A stretch of 64,000 nt of DNA, taken from Bryum argenteum. Lineage: Eukaryota; Streptophyta; Bryopsida; Bryales; Bryaceae. The stretch lies in NCBI GenBank assembly GCA_037043015.1, contig CM073321.1:3787001-3851000 (forward strand), read 5' to 3'. A model generated the notes under the pieces. That model saw only the letters and a program-made list of their open reading frames with translations, made no database searches and was not told where the DNA came from. This document shows positions 34,086-45,160 of the stretch, one piece after another (position 1 is the stretch's first letter; each line of letters opens with the position of its first letter). The position numbers and the translations under genes were made by a program.

Positions 34086-35358
34086 CTAACTCTTTGACTT
34101 CCTTGTACTACGACCAGAGGCACGACTCGTATTGGCACCTTTGGATTTTACAATAGAAATTACCTTGTGCTTCTTCTTATGATATTTCTGTTTGGGTGAA
34201 GGTGATTGTGAATTGCCTCTACCTTTGTTGTTCACCTTCTTACGACCTCGCTTATTTGGCCCTGTAGATGGTGACTCGCATCTCCTCGATTCTAGCCCAG
34301 CCAAAGTTGCTAGATTAGAAATTGACTTGTAATTTTGGCCCACCGGATGTAGGTTCTCCACCGCTATGTCCTTGTCAGACTCCAACATCGAGTCATCAGG
34401 GATTGCCTTCCCCTTTTCGCCACTCAGCACTGTCTTTTTCTTGCGCGGCACAACGACAGAATTATCCGCTGCATCTGCCATCGCTTGATCCAATCTGACC
34501 TCCTCGGGCTCCACTCCTTGAGGTACCAGGGTTTGCACTTTGGGTTCATCAGTCTCAAGTACCGGGGTTTGCACTCCGGGTTCATCAGCATCAGGTACCG
34601 AGGTTTGCACTCCGGTTTCATCAGCCTCAGCAGCCATAGTGTGTTTAGAGACAACAACTTCTCTAACACTCTTGGCTTCCCTAAACTCGAAATCCAAGAA
34701 CAAGTCAATAAGATACAACATTCATGAAAGCTACAAGGCAATTAATCCAATTTATACCTGTGGTTTTGGGTGAGGCTTCATTTCTGCATGTTCGAGGAGA
34801 AGATTTCCGCCGCCCTAGTAGGTTTGTAGCTGCTCAGGGTTTTTGGCGACCCGTCTGGCTGCTTGCTGCGGTTTTACTTGGGGTATTGGCTGCCATCACA
34901 TGCACCACAACTCCGGGCTTTGGGGCTGACCGGGGCTGTACCTCAGTCCTAGGGGCTTGGACGATTGCTAGAGGGGGTTGTACACTATTTGGTGCAGTAA
35001 GAGGTTGCGCTTCCCCCACACCAGGGTTCGGAGTCGCGGCTCATGGGGGCTGCACTCCGGTCGTGGATGCTTGGACGGTGGCTGCAAGGGGTTGTACAGT
35101 ATTTGGTGCAGCAAGAGGTTGCGCTTCTTCCACGGTGGGGTTCGGGGTTGGGGCTGACCGGGGCTGCACCTCAGTTGTGGGTGCTTCGACGATGGCTGCA
35201 GGGGATTGTACGCAATTCGGTGGAGCAAGAGGTTGCCCTTCTCCCAGGGCGGATTTGAGGTGCACAAGTACTCTGGGTTGTACATTGGTGGCACTCGGAT
35301 TTGCTTGGACAGTGTTGGCCGCTAGTGATATAAATCCCAAAGCCTGGAGAAGTATCAC
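34086..35358 (-). pseudogene. Pro/Ala-rich repeat protein with basic C-terminus, one nonsense codon
   Basis: Upstream part (35,358-34,834): three 37-residue repeats of the type A-P-N-x-V-Q-P, T-E-V-Q-P-R-S-A-P-x-P-x-P, E-A-Q-P-L-A, each about 111 bases. A TGA at 35,041-35,043 stands where the other repeats have Arg in V-Q-P-R, so CGA to TGA is the simplest cause. Downstream part (34,721-34,086): shorter repeats D-E-P-G-V-Q-T-P-V (three), then a Lys/Arg/Ser-rich tail (N-K-R-G-R-K-K-V, K-Q-K-Y-H-K-K-K-H-K). The two parts are out of frame or separated by an intron at about 34,722-34,833. It is divergent from the plus-strand gene starting near 35.7 kb and may share its promoter region. Function unknown; low-complexity DNA- or RNA-binding scaffold is a guess. 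Confidence 0.5.
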
Positions 35359-35692
35359 TGGTGATGAGGCATCCTCCGCGGTTTTCCTATCTTAATTGGT
35401 GACGACGGGGACAAGGTTGTCATATCAGTCGTGTTGAGGTAATCAGGCGGGCAAAACAGGCGTAAGAGTTGTCCCGGACGGACGGGCGTGCCCGCTCACC
35501 TTGATTGTAGGGGGTGTTTAATTTTTCGTGGGTAACAAACTTTGCAGTAAAAAGCGTGTGTAGTGTTCCACGCGGCCCGAACGCGGCGGCGAAGTGGCTT
35601 AGTTTTCACCTATATCCTTGCCACGTTGTCGTTTTTTTACCTAGACTAAAAGTCAACAGCCGCTTGACCCTATCGGGCGAGCCACAACTGAA

Positions 35693-37789
35693 TTGGAACA
35701 GATGTGCCAGGCTGAGACATATGTTGTTATCAGCGAGACCGAGAAGGAGGCTTATACGAATGCTGCGACGGATTACCAACATCTGGACTACAACGATATG
35801 AACGTCGCAGCATACGTAAATCCGGAAGCTAATCGCGGTCCCAAGCCTTCTACTGAAGGGTCGGGGAAGGGAAAGAAGAGGAAGTCTAAGAAGAAGACCA
35901 CCCAGCCTGTAAGCGACAACTCTTCCGCTTAAGAGCACGAGCGTGAAGATGAAGGTGGTCCTTCTTCTCTGGCGGGGATGAATTCCCCCATGGATTCGGC
36001 TGTTCTTCTGGTGTCTCCTCCCGCAATTGACTGGGCTGCGGTGGCAATTCCGTCCAGTACTGCTCGTGCTCCCCCTCGTGGTCGTGGTACTGCTCGTGCT
36101 CCCCCTCAGGGTCGTGGAAGCGGTTGAGCTCGGTCTTCTGCGTCTCATGGCCGCGGTACAGCACGCGCCCCTTTGCACGAATCTACCAAGCGTTCTTCTT
36201 CTGAGGCGCGAGCTGGAGAGGCTTCTCGGTCCAGAAGCGCTATTGTGCCTCAAGCACAGACGGCGCTTGAAGCCAACTATGGCGCCCGCGATGTTGTCGG
36301 GGACATTCAGAGCCCCCCCCTCCAGCGCTTGCGTCGTGGTCGACCATCGGACGAGGGTTTAGCTCGAGTCGAGCTAAACCAGCAGTCTCCTGGGGTCGTC
36401 GATATTGGGGCCGCTGGGACTCCGGTTCAGCACACTGTTCCACCCCCGGGGTTTCGAAGGGAGGTTCGTTCAAAGAACTCGAACGATCGCATCTACCGGG
36501 ATATCTTTGGCAAAGACGATGTAGAACCTGGGCAAGAGCGTCTGCCACGGGATGCATCATCATCCGACAGCTATGACTCGTCAGACAATGACGATGTTGA
36601 GGGTGCGAGCGATGCCGACAGGGACGACAATGACCAAGCTGATGATGCTGATCTCGGGGCCATGACCTTAGACGACGAGGTGGCTCCTGATCCATCCCAG
36701 GAGGAGACTACTTTGGCGCCTCCTCCCCAAGGCCCGCAGAGCGCACCCAGGAGGCAGATTGAGAAGGGGAAGTACGACAAATGGTTCGTAAAAGGTGTTT
36801 GGAAGCCCGAGGACGAGCCGGAGGATACTATGGAAATCCGGTTTTACGACTTCTCGGAGGAGCCTAGTTCTCCAAAGCCTTTGAGGGCTGAGGATGATCC
36901 TCTTCTCCCTGTCGTGCCTCTGCTCAGGGAAGAAGGAGAGCCTTCACAACCACCAGTGAAACTGGAAGTTGTCGCCCCCATGCTCACGAAGGATCAGAAG
37001 CGAGCACAGAAGCGGCAAGAGAAGGAGGCTCTGAAGGCTCGCAAGGCAAAGGAAGAAGCGGAGAGAGAAGCGGAGAGAGAGAAGCAAAGGTTAGCAGATA
37101 TCGCAGCCACGAATGCTCGAGTGGACAGATTGGAGTCCACATTCCTGAGCTCTCAGTCCGAAACCCGCATGGCACTAGGCAAGATGGAGCAGATGTTTCA
37201 ATCATTCGGAAATATCTTATCCCAACTGCCTAGTTATCCTAAACCCATTGCCTCCATCAACCCCGATCAACCTCGCCTCAGCATCTGTGACGCGAGTCCA
37301 CCAGCCATCGTCGCGCCTCCACAACCTCCCATCGCCGCGCCTCCACAACCAGCCATCGTCGCGCCCCCACAGCCTCCTATTGATGCTGAACCGGAGATCG
37401 CACCCCGCCCCATACCCCTCGAGATTTCGGAGAAGCCGGCGAAAGAGGATGACGTCCCGATTGAGGCAGCGCCGACGCCGACCCATCACACCTCTGCTGT
37501 CGCATTGGGGGAGCATGCAGAAGTTGCTCCTACCCATGACTCTCCCGTGGCTGCTACCGATGTTCCTCCTACCCATGACTCTCCCGTGGCTGCTACTGAG
37601 ACGGCTATAACTTCACCGGTAAATCCGGAAGTTAGTTACTATCCTTTCCTTTTCTTTGTCTTTGTGATCGTTGATGGTGATGGCAGTTGCTCTGCTATTC
37701 CCTCATGTCTTCAAGTTTATGCATTTAGTAATCTTAAAGCCGGCGCTCCTTGTTTGACAGGAGTCCGGCACCGATGGCGGCGAGTAGAT
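35693..37789 (+). pseudogene. RG-rich, acidic, coiled-coil and Pro-rich protein with two nonsense codons
   Basis: One frame spans TAA 35,930-35,932 and TGA 36,125-36,127, then is open to an intron. Order: K-R-K-S-K-K-K-T; RG repeats (A-R-A-P-P-R-G-R-G-T); L-A-R-V-E-L-N encoded by a hairpin; acidic S-S-D-S-Y-D-S-S-D-N-D-D; a segment G-K-Y-D-K-W-F-V-K-G-V-W; a charged helix (K-R-A-Q-K-R-Q-E-K-E-A-L-K-A); and Pro repeats (I-V-A-P-P-Q-P). A donor GAA/GTTAGT near 37,629 and acceptor TTGACAG/GAG at about 37,762 would remove the hydrophobic stretch and end the protein in E-S-G-T-D-G-G-E. About 650 residues. The nonsense codons fit CAA to TAA and CGA to TGA. The layout recalls a structural or gag-like element protein; no named family. 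Confidence 0.55.
36356..36380. repeat. Hairpin of the TTTAGCTC...GAGCTAAA type (copy 2)
   Basis: Arms GGTTTAGCTCGA and TCGAGCTAAACC are exact reverse complements around a single G. It lies within the coding frame (L-A-R-V-E-L-N). Confidence 0.85.
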
Positions 37790-37889
37790 CGATGAGTAGT
37801 CTCCGAATTATTGGATGCTGTTTCGCTTTTTTTACATAGTACAATTATAATTGTTGTACTTATTGGGACATCATTCAATAAAATTGAGA

Positions 37890-39819
37890 CTCTTTTATTT
37901 CACATCACTTTTTATCTTCAGTGAGTCTGCGTCCTTCTCATCACAAGGCCCTAAACTTCGTCCTTTTCTATCAGGCCCCCCTTCTAAATACCTTGTTCCG
38001 TCCGATTGCTTCAAAATCCCCCGCCAACCACCTCATGTTACGTCTGGGTGTGGCGGTTCAGTACCCAATCAGTGCTGGCAGTTCTTTGCATACTTCAGCA
38101 TTTTGCAAGGTACACACCCTCTTGTTTTAATACCATTTGCCACTGTTACGTGTTCCCTCACTGCAGGCAGGACCGCCCAAACATCCCAAACAGCGTATCT
38201 CGCCCGAGCTACCCATTACGCATATCTCCCGCAGTCTTTTACGGTCCAAGCCCAAGTGGTTGAATGTGATGTTGGAGTTGGACGGGGTTCTATGTTCGAT
38301 GGCCTCTGTGTCTACCCCAACGCCTGCAGAGTGCCTGTCTTTTCCGGATCCCAATAATCCTCCGGTGTTTTCCTCCACCGTCCCAACCTTAGTTGCCAGC
38401 AGGGTCGTCTACTGTCGTCCCGGGTTGACCGGGTTCATTCGTTTACTAAATTTGTTTTGCCACATCCACGTCTGGAGTATCCTAGAGCCTATGGTTGTCC
38501 ATGGACTCTGCTGCTTTTTGTTCTCGAAGTCAGACGCTACCCCTGGACTTGTCTTGGCTTCCAACCAATGCGATAATCTGTTGTTGAAGAATTACGCATT
38601 CGCCAAGTACCCCGGCACGACAAATCCCATCCTCTTAAAATATCCTTGACGGCGGTTGTATCCTAGGAAGGGTGCCAATTTTAATGACGATAACTTGCTC
38701 ATTGTCGATTCCAAGCGTGAGACTTGCATTGCGGTTCCCACAAAGAACACACTTTTCACTGTTCCGTGGAACCATTCCTGTCCGGAGGATCCAAAGTCCG
38801 ACTTCTTGAAGAGGATAGGCGAGATATGTCTTTCCGTGCATTAGAATGGTCTTGAGAATTTTGCAGAGACTATGCGCCATCGTAGACCCACGCATAATGA
38901 ACTGTCGAAGGACTCAGAGTTGTATATGCTCTTGAGCCGTAATCTTCCATATTTGTGGAATCAGGACCAATTGAGTGGGAAGAATTTGCCTTAAATTCTT
39001 TTATCAGTGGTATTATTCTGGTTTTTACCCTAGAGAGCTTATGTTTACCGGTTGCTTAGATGGAGATATATTGTAGATCGATTGGTGAATCCACCCTCGA
39101 CATACATGATTAAATGCGTTGTTATATTGTGTACCTTTTTCATTGCACTTAGTGTCTTGGACTCACTTGCTAATATGGTTGAATTTATGAACCAGGTTGC
39201 TGCTGTTGGACGTCAACTCTCTCCACATCCATCATGTGCTTTGCAAGCAAATCTTGTAATTGGTCCTTCGACGGTTTCAGAGGCTTCCATTACAAGTGAC
39301 GACTCCAGAACTTTCTCAGAACGAATGCGGGGACGGCTAATCTACTTTGCTCCGGACGATGCGTCAGCTGTAGACTATACGAAGGAGGACATGGATAATG
39401 ACGATGATGGTGTAGTAGACAGTCCCCCTATTGAGATTCAACCAATTATTGCAACCGGCAATGATCGAATCGGTGTAATGACCTCGGTTGTTGCGGCTCC
39501 CCAAGGTGAAGCTGTATTACGCAACGTCGTCGTCGACACCCGTGCCTATTTAGCTCGATTCGAGCTAAATAGTTTCTTGCCAAATACTGTGGCTCATTGC
39601 TCTTTATCTCTTGGGGCAAACACTCGCGTTCATCCAAGACGATTTTCGACTGAGACTCACCGTCTATTACGGAGACGTGCACCGAAGCGTCGTAGAAGTG
39701 GTGGGCTTATGGAGATGGACGAACCTGCCTTCTCTAAATACACACGTAGTGAGGACCCTCTATTCACTAAGAATGATACTTCTAGTGATACCTCCTCTCC
39801 GCCACGTCGTAATTGGTAG
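37890..39819 (+). pseudogene. HAD/FCP1-like pseudophosphatase gene, copy 2
   Basis: A first exon (about 37,920-38,108) ends TTTTGCAAG/GTACAC; the intron ends CTGCAG near 38,166. The second exon contains M-L-E-L-D-G-V-L, Y-C-R-P-G-L-T-G-F-I-R-L-L, H-I-H-V-W-S-I and N-L-L-I-V-D-S-K, matching copy 1 and the FCP1-like layout, again with Glu in place of the nucleophilic Asp. TGA 38,647-38,649 replaces an Arg and TAG 38,842-38,844 a Leu of copy 1, so each copy has different stops. The last part (39,200-39,819) is acidic (M-D-N-D-D-D-G-V-V-D) then basic (R-R-R-A-P-K-R-R-R) and contains the hairpin at 39,546. AATAAAATTTT at about 39,888 may be the polyadenylation signal. Confidence 0.65.
39546..39572. 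repeat. Hairpin of the TTTAGCTC...GAGCTAAA type (copy 3)
   Basis: Arms CTATTTAGCTCGA and TCGAGCTAAATAG are exact reverse complements around a single T. It encodes L-A-R-F-E-L-N in the pseudophosphatase frame, at the position corresponding to the hairpin in copy 1. Confidence 0.85.
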
Positions 39820-40097
39820 ATAATAGAATGCCTACCTGTTGGAGGTCTACAATTACACCAATAAATTGTATTTGTGCTTTTATATGAATAAAATTTTCTC
39901 TTGGGGGAGCATATTTCTTAGCTTGCATTATGAAATCTTTTCTATTATTGTCTTTTATATTGAGAAAATTCATTATTATCAGGAAAAACCTGGTGATTTG
40001 GTAACTAATCAGGTCAGAATCGATCTAATGGAAGTCTCCCTTATTACCAAAATCAGTATATATTCCCATTATAACGATTTACGTGTTACATGCAAAA

Positions 40098-40120
40098 GTT
40101 ATCCCCGGCCCGGGGATAAC
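40098..40120. repeat. 23-bp palindrome, 3' flank of the second ParB-type gene
   Basis: GTTATCCCCGG and CCGGGGATAAC arms around C. It lies about 28 bases beyond the inferred stop codon of the minus-strand gene at 40,148-43,103. Same family as the arrays at 43.2-44.1 and 51.2-53.3 kb. Confidence 0.9.
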
Positions 40121-40147
40121 CAATACAAATTGACATCAGAAAGATAA

Positions 40148-43103
40148 TCAAGATATCAATCCATTAGAAGAGATGAATTTTGAGCCGGAAAGGATACCGA
40201 GGGTTGATTCACCCTTCTTGCAGTACTGGCGGATGAGTCCAATGTAAAACTCCATCCGCAGCTCCGAGTACTTAGCACACCACTTGGATTCGTTATAGTG
40301 CCCACTATCTATGTAATACGGCACATTTGGGGCTTTAAATTCCGAGGGGTTGGTGCCGACGAAGGCTTGCCCTTCTGGTGTCTTCTTGAACAAGAAGACG
40401 ATGAACACGTCGTTCGCAGCTTTCTCTGGGGATGGGGCGTTGAAGATCTACTCAGATGTGGACTTCTGATACTTCGATGTGCTCATTGTGTAGTTTGGGT
40501 GGCTCGCCATAATCATCGCCTTCAGCTTATCCAGCTTCTTCTTGACGGCGCCATTCACGATCCATACCCATACAGTAGGGTCTGTGTAAGCCGGATTTGA
40601 GATCACCGCGAACTTTGCTACCAAGGCTTTGAAGAACTCCTTTGAAGAATCGGAGTTCTTGCACAGCGAGAAGGCAGTGTCTCGCAAGTCAAACAGCCCA
40701 AGAGAAACTGTTCCTGCAGGCGCCGGAGTTGACCATTGGCCACTGATATTCATGGCCTTCGAGTCGAAGGTTCGAAGATAGAATCCCTTGGTGGACTCCC
40801 GATGCTTGGTCTTCTCCCGCAAGAAGTTCTTGAAGAAGTCCTTGGTGTTGGGAAACATGGACTTCATCTCCCCGGCCGTCTTGCACTTCTCCTGATTCTG
40901 CAGGCGGGTTGAGTAGAATTTTGCCTCCGGGTGACTGATCAGCATGTTCCACGAAGAGAAGCCCTTCCTCGACTTCCATTTCTTCCATTTCTCTGGGCAT
41001 ACTCCTCCACCGTTGGGAAGGAAGAATGGAAGAGATGGTCTGACCGCCTGGAACTCTTGGTATACAATTGCCTTGCACTTCTGTCGAATTATCCAATCAC
41101 CACATGCGTGGCTCAAGCGATGGAAGTATTTTGTCTTGTGAAAGGACAATCTGGGATACTTCATTGCTCCTTCGGCGGTTTCAACGTGGACTAGGAAGGT
41201 GATGACCCTGTCGATGTCATCATCGGAAAGATTTCCGAACTTCCTAAAGAACTCCCGGCTCACATGATGCTTATGGTTCGTGAAGTAAGCCGGGTTCATG
41301 CGATAAGCATCACCTGTGTCGGGATTGATAAGATTACCAAGGAAATGGAGTTCTAGGAACTCGACGAACTTATCGTACGTAGTGTCCAGAAACATAATGA
41401 TCTGGATCTCGTGCTTGAGGTCCGATGTAGTTAGAATTGACTTCCCTGCCTTGGTGGGGTCGATGTTTCTGAACCGGATGTTGAGCAGATCCGTGAATTT
41501 CTGAGAGACATTGAAATGAAGTGTTAGATGCGATAAGTGCAATTCTAGGAGCTAACAAAGAGCATGTCTAAGCGCTAGAGCCAAGTTATCCCCGGGGCGG
41601 GGATAAAAGTTCCAGTGTTCCTGCTAATGGCGATTGAGATGAGACTGCAACAGACTGAGAATTATCCCCGGCCCGGGGATAATCTATGGGGACTATGTAG
41701 AGTCTTACCTTGAAATTGGTGGGACTGTAGACCGAGTCGTTATTGCGTGTCGCGTTCTCGTTCACGCTTGCGGCTGGCCGGCCACAGTCAATCCAAATAG
41801 ACCTTCCGGATCTTATCTGGTTGCCCCACGTCGGCTGGACGTGCTTAAAAGGATTTGTGGTGTTGTAGAATGCCGAAATCGAAGTGAGGCGCTTCGGGTC
41901 GGTCTTGTATAGAATGTATGCATACCACAATAAAAGTTCTTTCTTCTTGTCCTCTGTCAATGGCTCGTTCTGAAGCTCCCTCAAGGCTTCCACGGAGTGC
42001 TGGCCATCAATGATAGCAAATCTTCCATCCTTGATTTCCTCCCATGTTGTAGGTCGCCTAGGAAGCAAATCTCCATAAGATGGGGGTGATGATAATTGTT
42101 TGCCTCCGGTCGCCATCGCCCATCATTGAGAGGAATTTCTTGGTATTCGTCACGATGTCCCGTTCAAGACTTCGCACTACCCACATGTGCTTTCCCCTCA
42201 CAAGCTGCGAAATGGGCACCAGCTTCTGTTCTTTCTTGAACAAGAATGAGTCCTTGAAACTAGCGTTGAAGCATGTCTGCACTGAAGCAAACCTCACATA
42301 GTCTACGACTTCAGCCGAAGGTTTGGAAGAATCCTTCTTCTGACGAGCGGGCACTTCGACGGTAGAAGTCAATGCCGATCCTTGACTTGTTGTTGCAGGG
42401 GAGCGGTACTCTGTCTCTTCTTCTTGGGGGCAGCTCCGCCCGCTACAATCGCATCATTCATCAGCCTCTTTGCAGGCACTCGCGGAGGAGCCGGCAAAGC
42501 ACCACTTGAGAGCGGGGCTAAAGCCTCTGAATGCACGACAAGTGCAGAGGACGCAGGTGCCTTCTTTTTCTTCGCAGCTCTACTGCTTGAGCCCTCATGC
42601 GTCTGTGACAGTCTTGACAGCATGGTCGACAGCTTACGAACTGTATCTTCTTGGTTGATGTTCTCTCAGCTCTTCATGTTGTCCTCCCAGAACTTCAGAA
42701 AGCCATGCCGAGTCTTGCGCAGTTCCAGAAGAAAGCCGAACGGGTCAAACTGTGCTCCACAGTTTGCACCCACCTCTACCACAATCCCGAAGTGGTAAGG
42801 TTCCCTGTCCTCGTCCACCTGTAGAAGGACACACCTGAGCAGCATGTACTTCTGCCTGTGTACTTCGAATGCTGTCACTCTTAGATTCTGGTACAAGGGA
42901 AGGAAGGGGTCCGTCAAGACCAACTTGGTCATGACCAGAACATGGTTCTTGACGATCTTCAATGACCAGCTGGTGACCACCTCCTTGAAGAGCTAGAGAT
43001 CAAGGCTTTCATCATCGTTATTGCTCAGGAATGGGTTGAACCCAAATGGGTGCTGGACCTTGTTCAAGGTGTACTCGAGGGGATTTGTGTCGCTGAGAGC
43101 CAT
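40148..43103 (-). pseudogene. Second ParB/Srx-like (DGQH) gene with probable methyltransferase-type C-terminus
   Basis: ATG at 43,103 starts M-A-L-S-D-T-N-P-L-E-Y. Exon 1 runs to 41,709 (AAG/GTAAGA donor), exon 2 from 41,500 (CTCTCAG acceptor), in phase. Residues L-V-P-I-S-Q-L then A-I-I-D-G-Q-H-S-V-E-A-L match the ParB/sulfiredoxin signature, with Ser where DGQHR has Arg. The C-terminal K-W-C-A-K-Y-S-E-L-R, L-I-R-Q-Y-C-K-K-G-E-S-T-L-G-I-L-S-G-S-K fits the EKP-helix and SAM-loop region of permuted DNA methyltransferases, less clearly than the gene at 0-3.9 kb. Breaks: TAG 42,993-42,995, TGA 42,666-42,668, TAG 40,448-40,450, a frameshift near 42,400 and one in a C run near 42,090. About 900 residues if restored. 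Palindromes lie in the intron, 3' flank and promoter. Divergent from the first gene, so an independent element. Confidence 0.62.
41585..41683. repeat. Two 23-bp palindromes within the intron of the second ParB-type gene
   Basis: At 41,585 (GTTATCCCCGG/GGCGGGGATAA, asymmetric centre) and 41,661-41,683 (ATTATCCCCGG and CCGGGGATAAT around C). Both fall inside the 208-bp intron 41,501-41,708. Confidence 0.85.
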
Positions 43104-43158
43104 CGTTTGGTCTGCAATCATTAAAAGCAACTCATCAGTACTAATGCCAAACTAATTA

Positions 43159-44125
43159 GTTATCCCCGAGGCGGGGATAATGTTGTTCTAGTCTAGCTGA
43201 TTTCTACGACTGAGCTACGGAATTATCCCCGACGCGGGGATAATCTGCCGTTGTCCTTTGTAGAACTAATAGGCAAGGGCAGAATTATCCCCGGGCCGGG
43301 GATAACTGTTACTTCATCGTGGTGTATGTTTTTCATTTTTTTTTATTTCTTTTTGGCTTGGCTCTAGTCTACTCATTATACCTAAGGAGAGACTGCAGTA
43401 TTATCCCCGGCCCGGGGATAATTCTTTTCTATATTATGTTATAATATGGCAACTCACAATATTATCCCCGGGCCGGGGATAATTGTTGCAGTTTGGTACT
43501 GTATCTGAGTCGTTTTTAAGGAATTATCCCCGGGCCGGGGATAATTAGTTTCGTTTCTGGGTCAAAAGAAATGGAAATTGTCGATATTATCCCCGGGCCG
43601 GGGATAATTGTTTGGGTATATTGCTAGCTTTAGTGCGTCTATTAGAAGTTATCCCCGGGCCGGGGATAATATGTAGTCATTAATTGTGGATACGACATGA
43701 CAATATTATCCCCGGGCCGGGGATAATTATTGGAGTTCATTACTATCTGATATGCATTTTTATGGAATTATCCCCGGCCCGGGGATAATTAGTTGTTTTC
43801 TATGTAAATAGACCTTGCAAATGACAAACTTTTCCCTGGCCCGGGGGGAATTGATGGGTTCGTTTATTTAAGTAGCTTGTTTTTTAGGAATTATTCACGG
43901 CCCGGGGATAATTTATTTTTTTATGTTTAGCCCGGGAATAATTGTTGTACTTTGTTACTACTTTTAGTTCGTTTTCAGGAGTTATTCCCGGCCGGGGATA
44001 ATTTGTTGTTTATTATGTTTTAAATTACAAAATGACCAAAATTATACGCGGCCCGGGGATAATTCTTTTGTGCACATGACAAATACCGTGCTTGCGCGAG
44101 ATTTATCCCCGGCCCAGGGATAACA
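43159..44125. repeat. Array of about sixteen 23-bp palindromes upstream of the second ParB-type gene
   Basis: Units are R-TTATCCCCGG, one variable base, CCGGGGATAA-Y. Intact arms start at 43,159, 43,222, 43,284, 43,400, 43,461, 43,523, 43,586, 43,648, 43,705 and 43,767. From 43,400 the spacing is 61, 62, 63, 62, 57 and 62 bases. Later units (near 43,827, 43,890, 43,925, 43,980, 44,041, 44,102) are decayed. Spacers alternate between two related types, one with a TTACTATCT-like centre ending TTTTTANGGA, the other ending in ATGACAAT/ATGNCAAA, so the true repeat is a dimer of about 124 bp. The first palindrome is 56 bases before the ATG at 43,103. Confidence 0.92.
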
Positions 44126-44384
44126 TTGGGAGCCAGATCTGAAATATCACGCATTGGCATCTTGTGAATCGAATCTAATATCTACATACGACGTAGATTT
44201 CAGCATTCATCAGCAATTCAATGAATGGAAATGACTTAATCATTCCAAGCAAAACAAAAAGAATTTGGAGCTCACCTGAAAAAAAAGCGTAGTGAAGGCT
44301 CGATGTGCGATAGCAACGAAACACCCAATTTGATGCTGAGTATAGTTATGTACTGCAATTCCAAGTGGAAATTCAGAACACAAT

Positions 44385-44500
44385 TCAATACACAATTCCA
44401 ATCACAATTCCAAAACACAATTCCAAGCATCATAGTGATGAACACAATTCCAATCACAATTCCAAAACACAATTCCAGGCATCATAGTGATGAGTTCAAT
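44385..44500. repeat. CACAATTCCA tandem repeats, higher period 52 bp
   Basis: CACAATTCCAA units recur, and the phrase AGCATCATAGTGATGA closes each 52-bp repeat (44,427 and 44,479). CACAATTCCAAG also appears once more near 44,930. Confidence 0.75.
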
Positions 44501-44699
44501 TGAACCCTACAGAACCTCAATGCAATCCATGAAAAACATGCTGGAAGGAGCTACGCGACTAAAGCCAAGATGCAATTCTGAATTTCAAAGTGAAATATGC
44601 TAACTAGAAGCATCAAACTCAGAGAATCGGAATGCACGCACCGTTCAGGTCCTGGCGCAGGAAAACCCTCGATGAAATGAGCAAAAAAAAACAAGAGTA

Positions 44700-45160
44700 A
44701 AAGCTGATTGGCAACAACGATGGAGGAAAAGCCGCAGCTCCGCACCGATGGAGAAAAAGCCGCAGCGCTAAACCGCAAAAGAGAAAAAAGAAAAGCTGCA
44801 GCGCCGCACCGCAGCAGTACCGCACCGCAGCTCTGCACCGGCTTGAGCCAGGAAAAAAACAACGAAGGAAAACCTATCACTCTCTACACCTTCACGTAAA
44901 GCTGACAGAAGATATGCAAAACCAAAGCACAATTCCAAGCATAATGGAAATACCCAAACCACAAAACGGGTACTACTGCATACCTGCCGATGCTCAGAAT
45001 CGCAAGAGCTGCCGATGCTCAGAACCGCAAAAAAAACAGAAAAGCTGCAGCGCCCGGCGCAGCTCCTCACCGCAATGCTCAGACACGCACCGAGCTCCGC
45101 AAATGAGAGAAAGCATCGCTCCAGTACGAGAGCAGCGCGCCCAGAATCGAACACTGAAAA
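44700..45160. other. GC-rich stretch with CCGCAGC words
   Basis: CCGCAGCTCCGCACC, CCGCAGCGC and GCCGATGCTCAGAA(T/C)CGCAA phrases repeat irregularly. Frames on both strands stay open because of composition. No motif supports a gene, though a degraded Cys/Ser-rich or Arg-rich low-complexity exon cannot be excluded. Confidence 0.35.

Noticed and set aside
43159-44125. CRISPR array (regular 23-bp repeats, about 38-bp spacers)
   Set aside because: Spacers are related to each other in two alternating classes, repeats are perfect palindromes, no cas genes exist, and the context is eukaryotic with introns. It is a dimeric tandem repeat.
44551-45154. Cys/Ser/Phe-rich minus-strand frames near 44.6-45.2 kb
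   Set aside because: Reverse readings of CCGCAGC repeats without domain or splice support.
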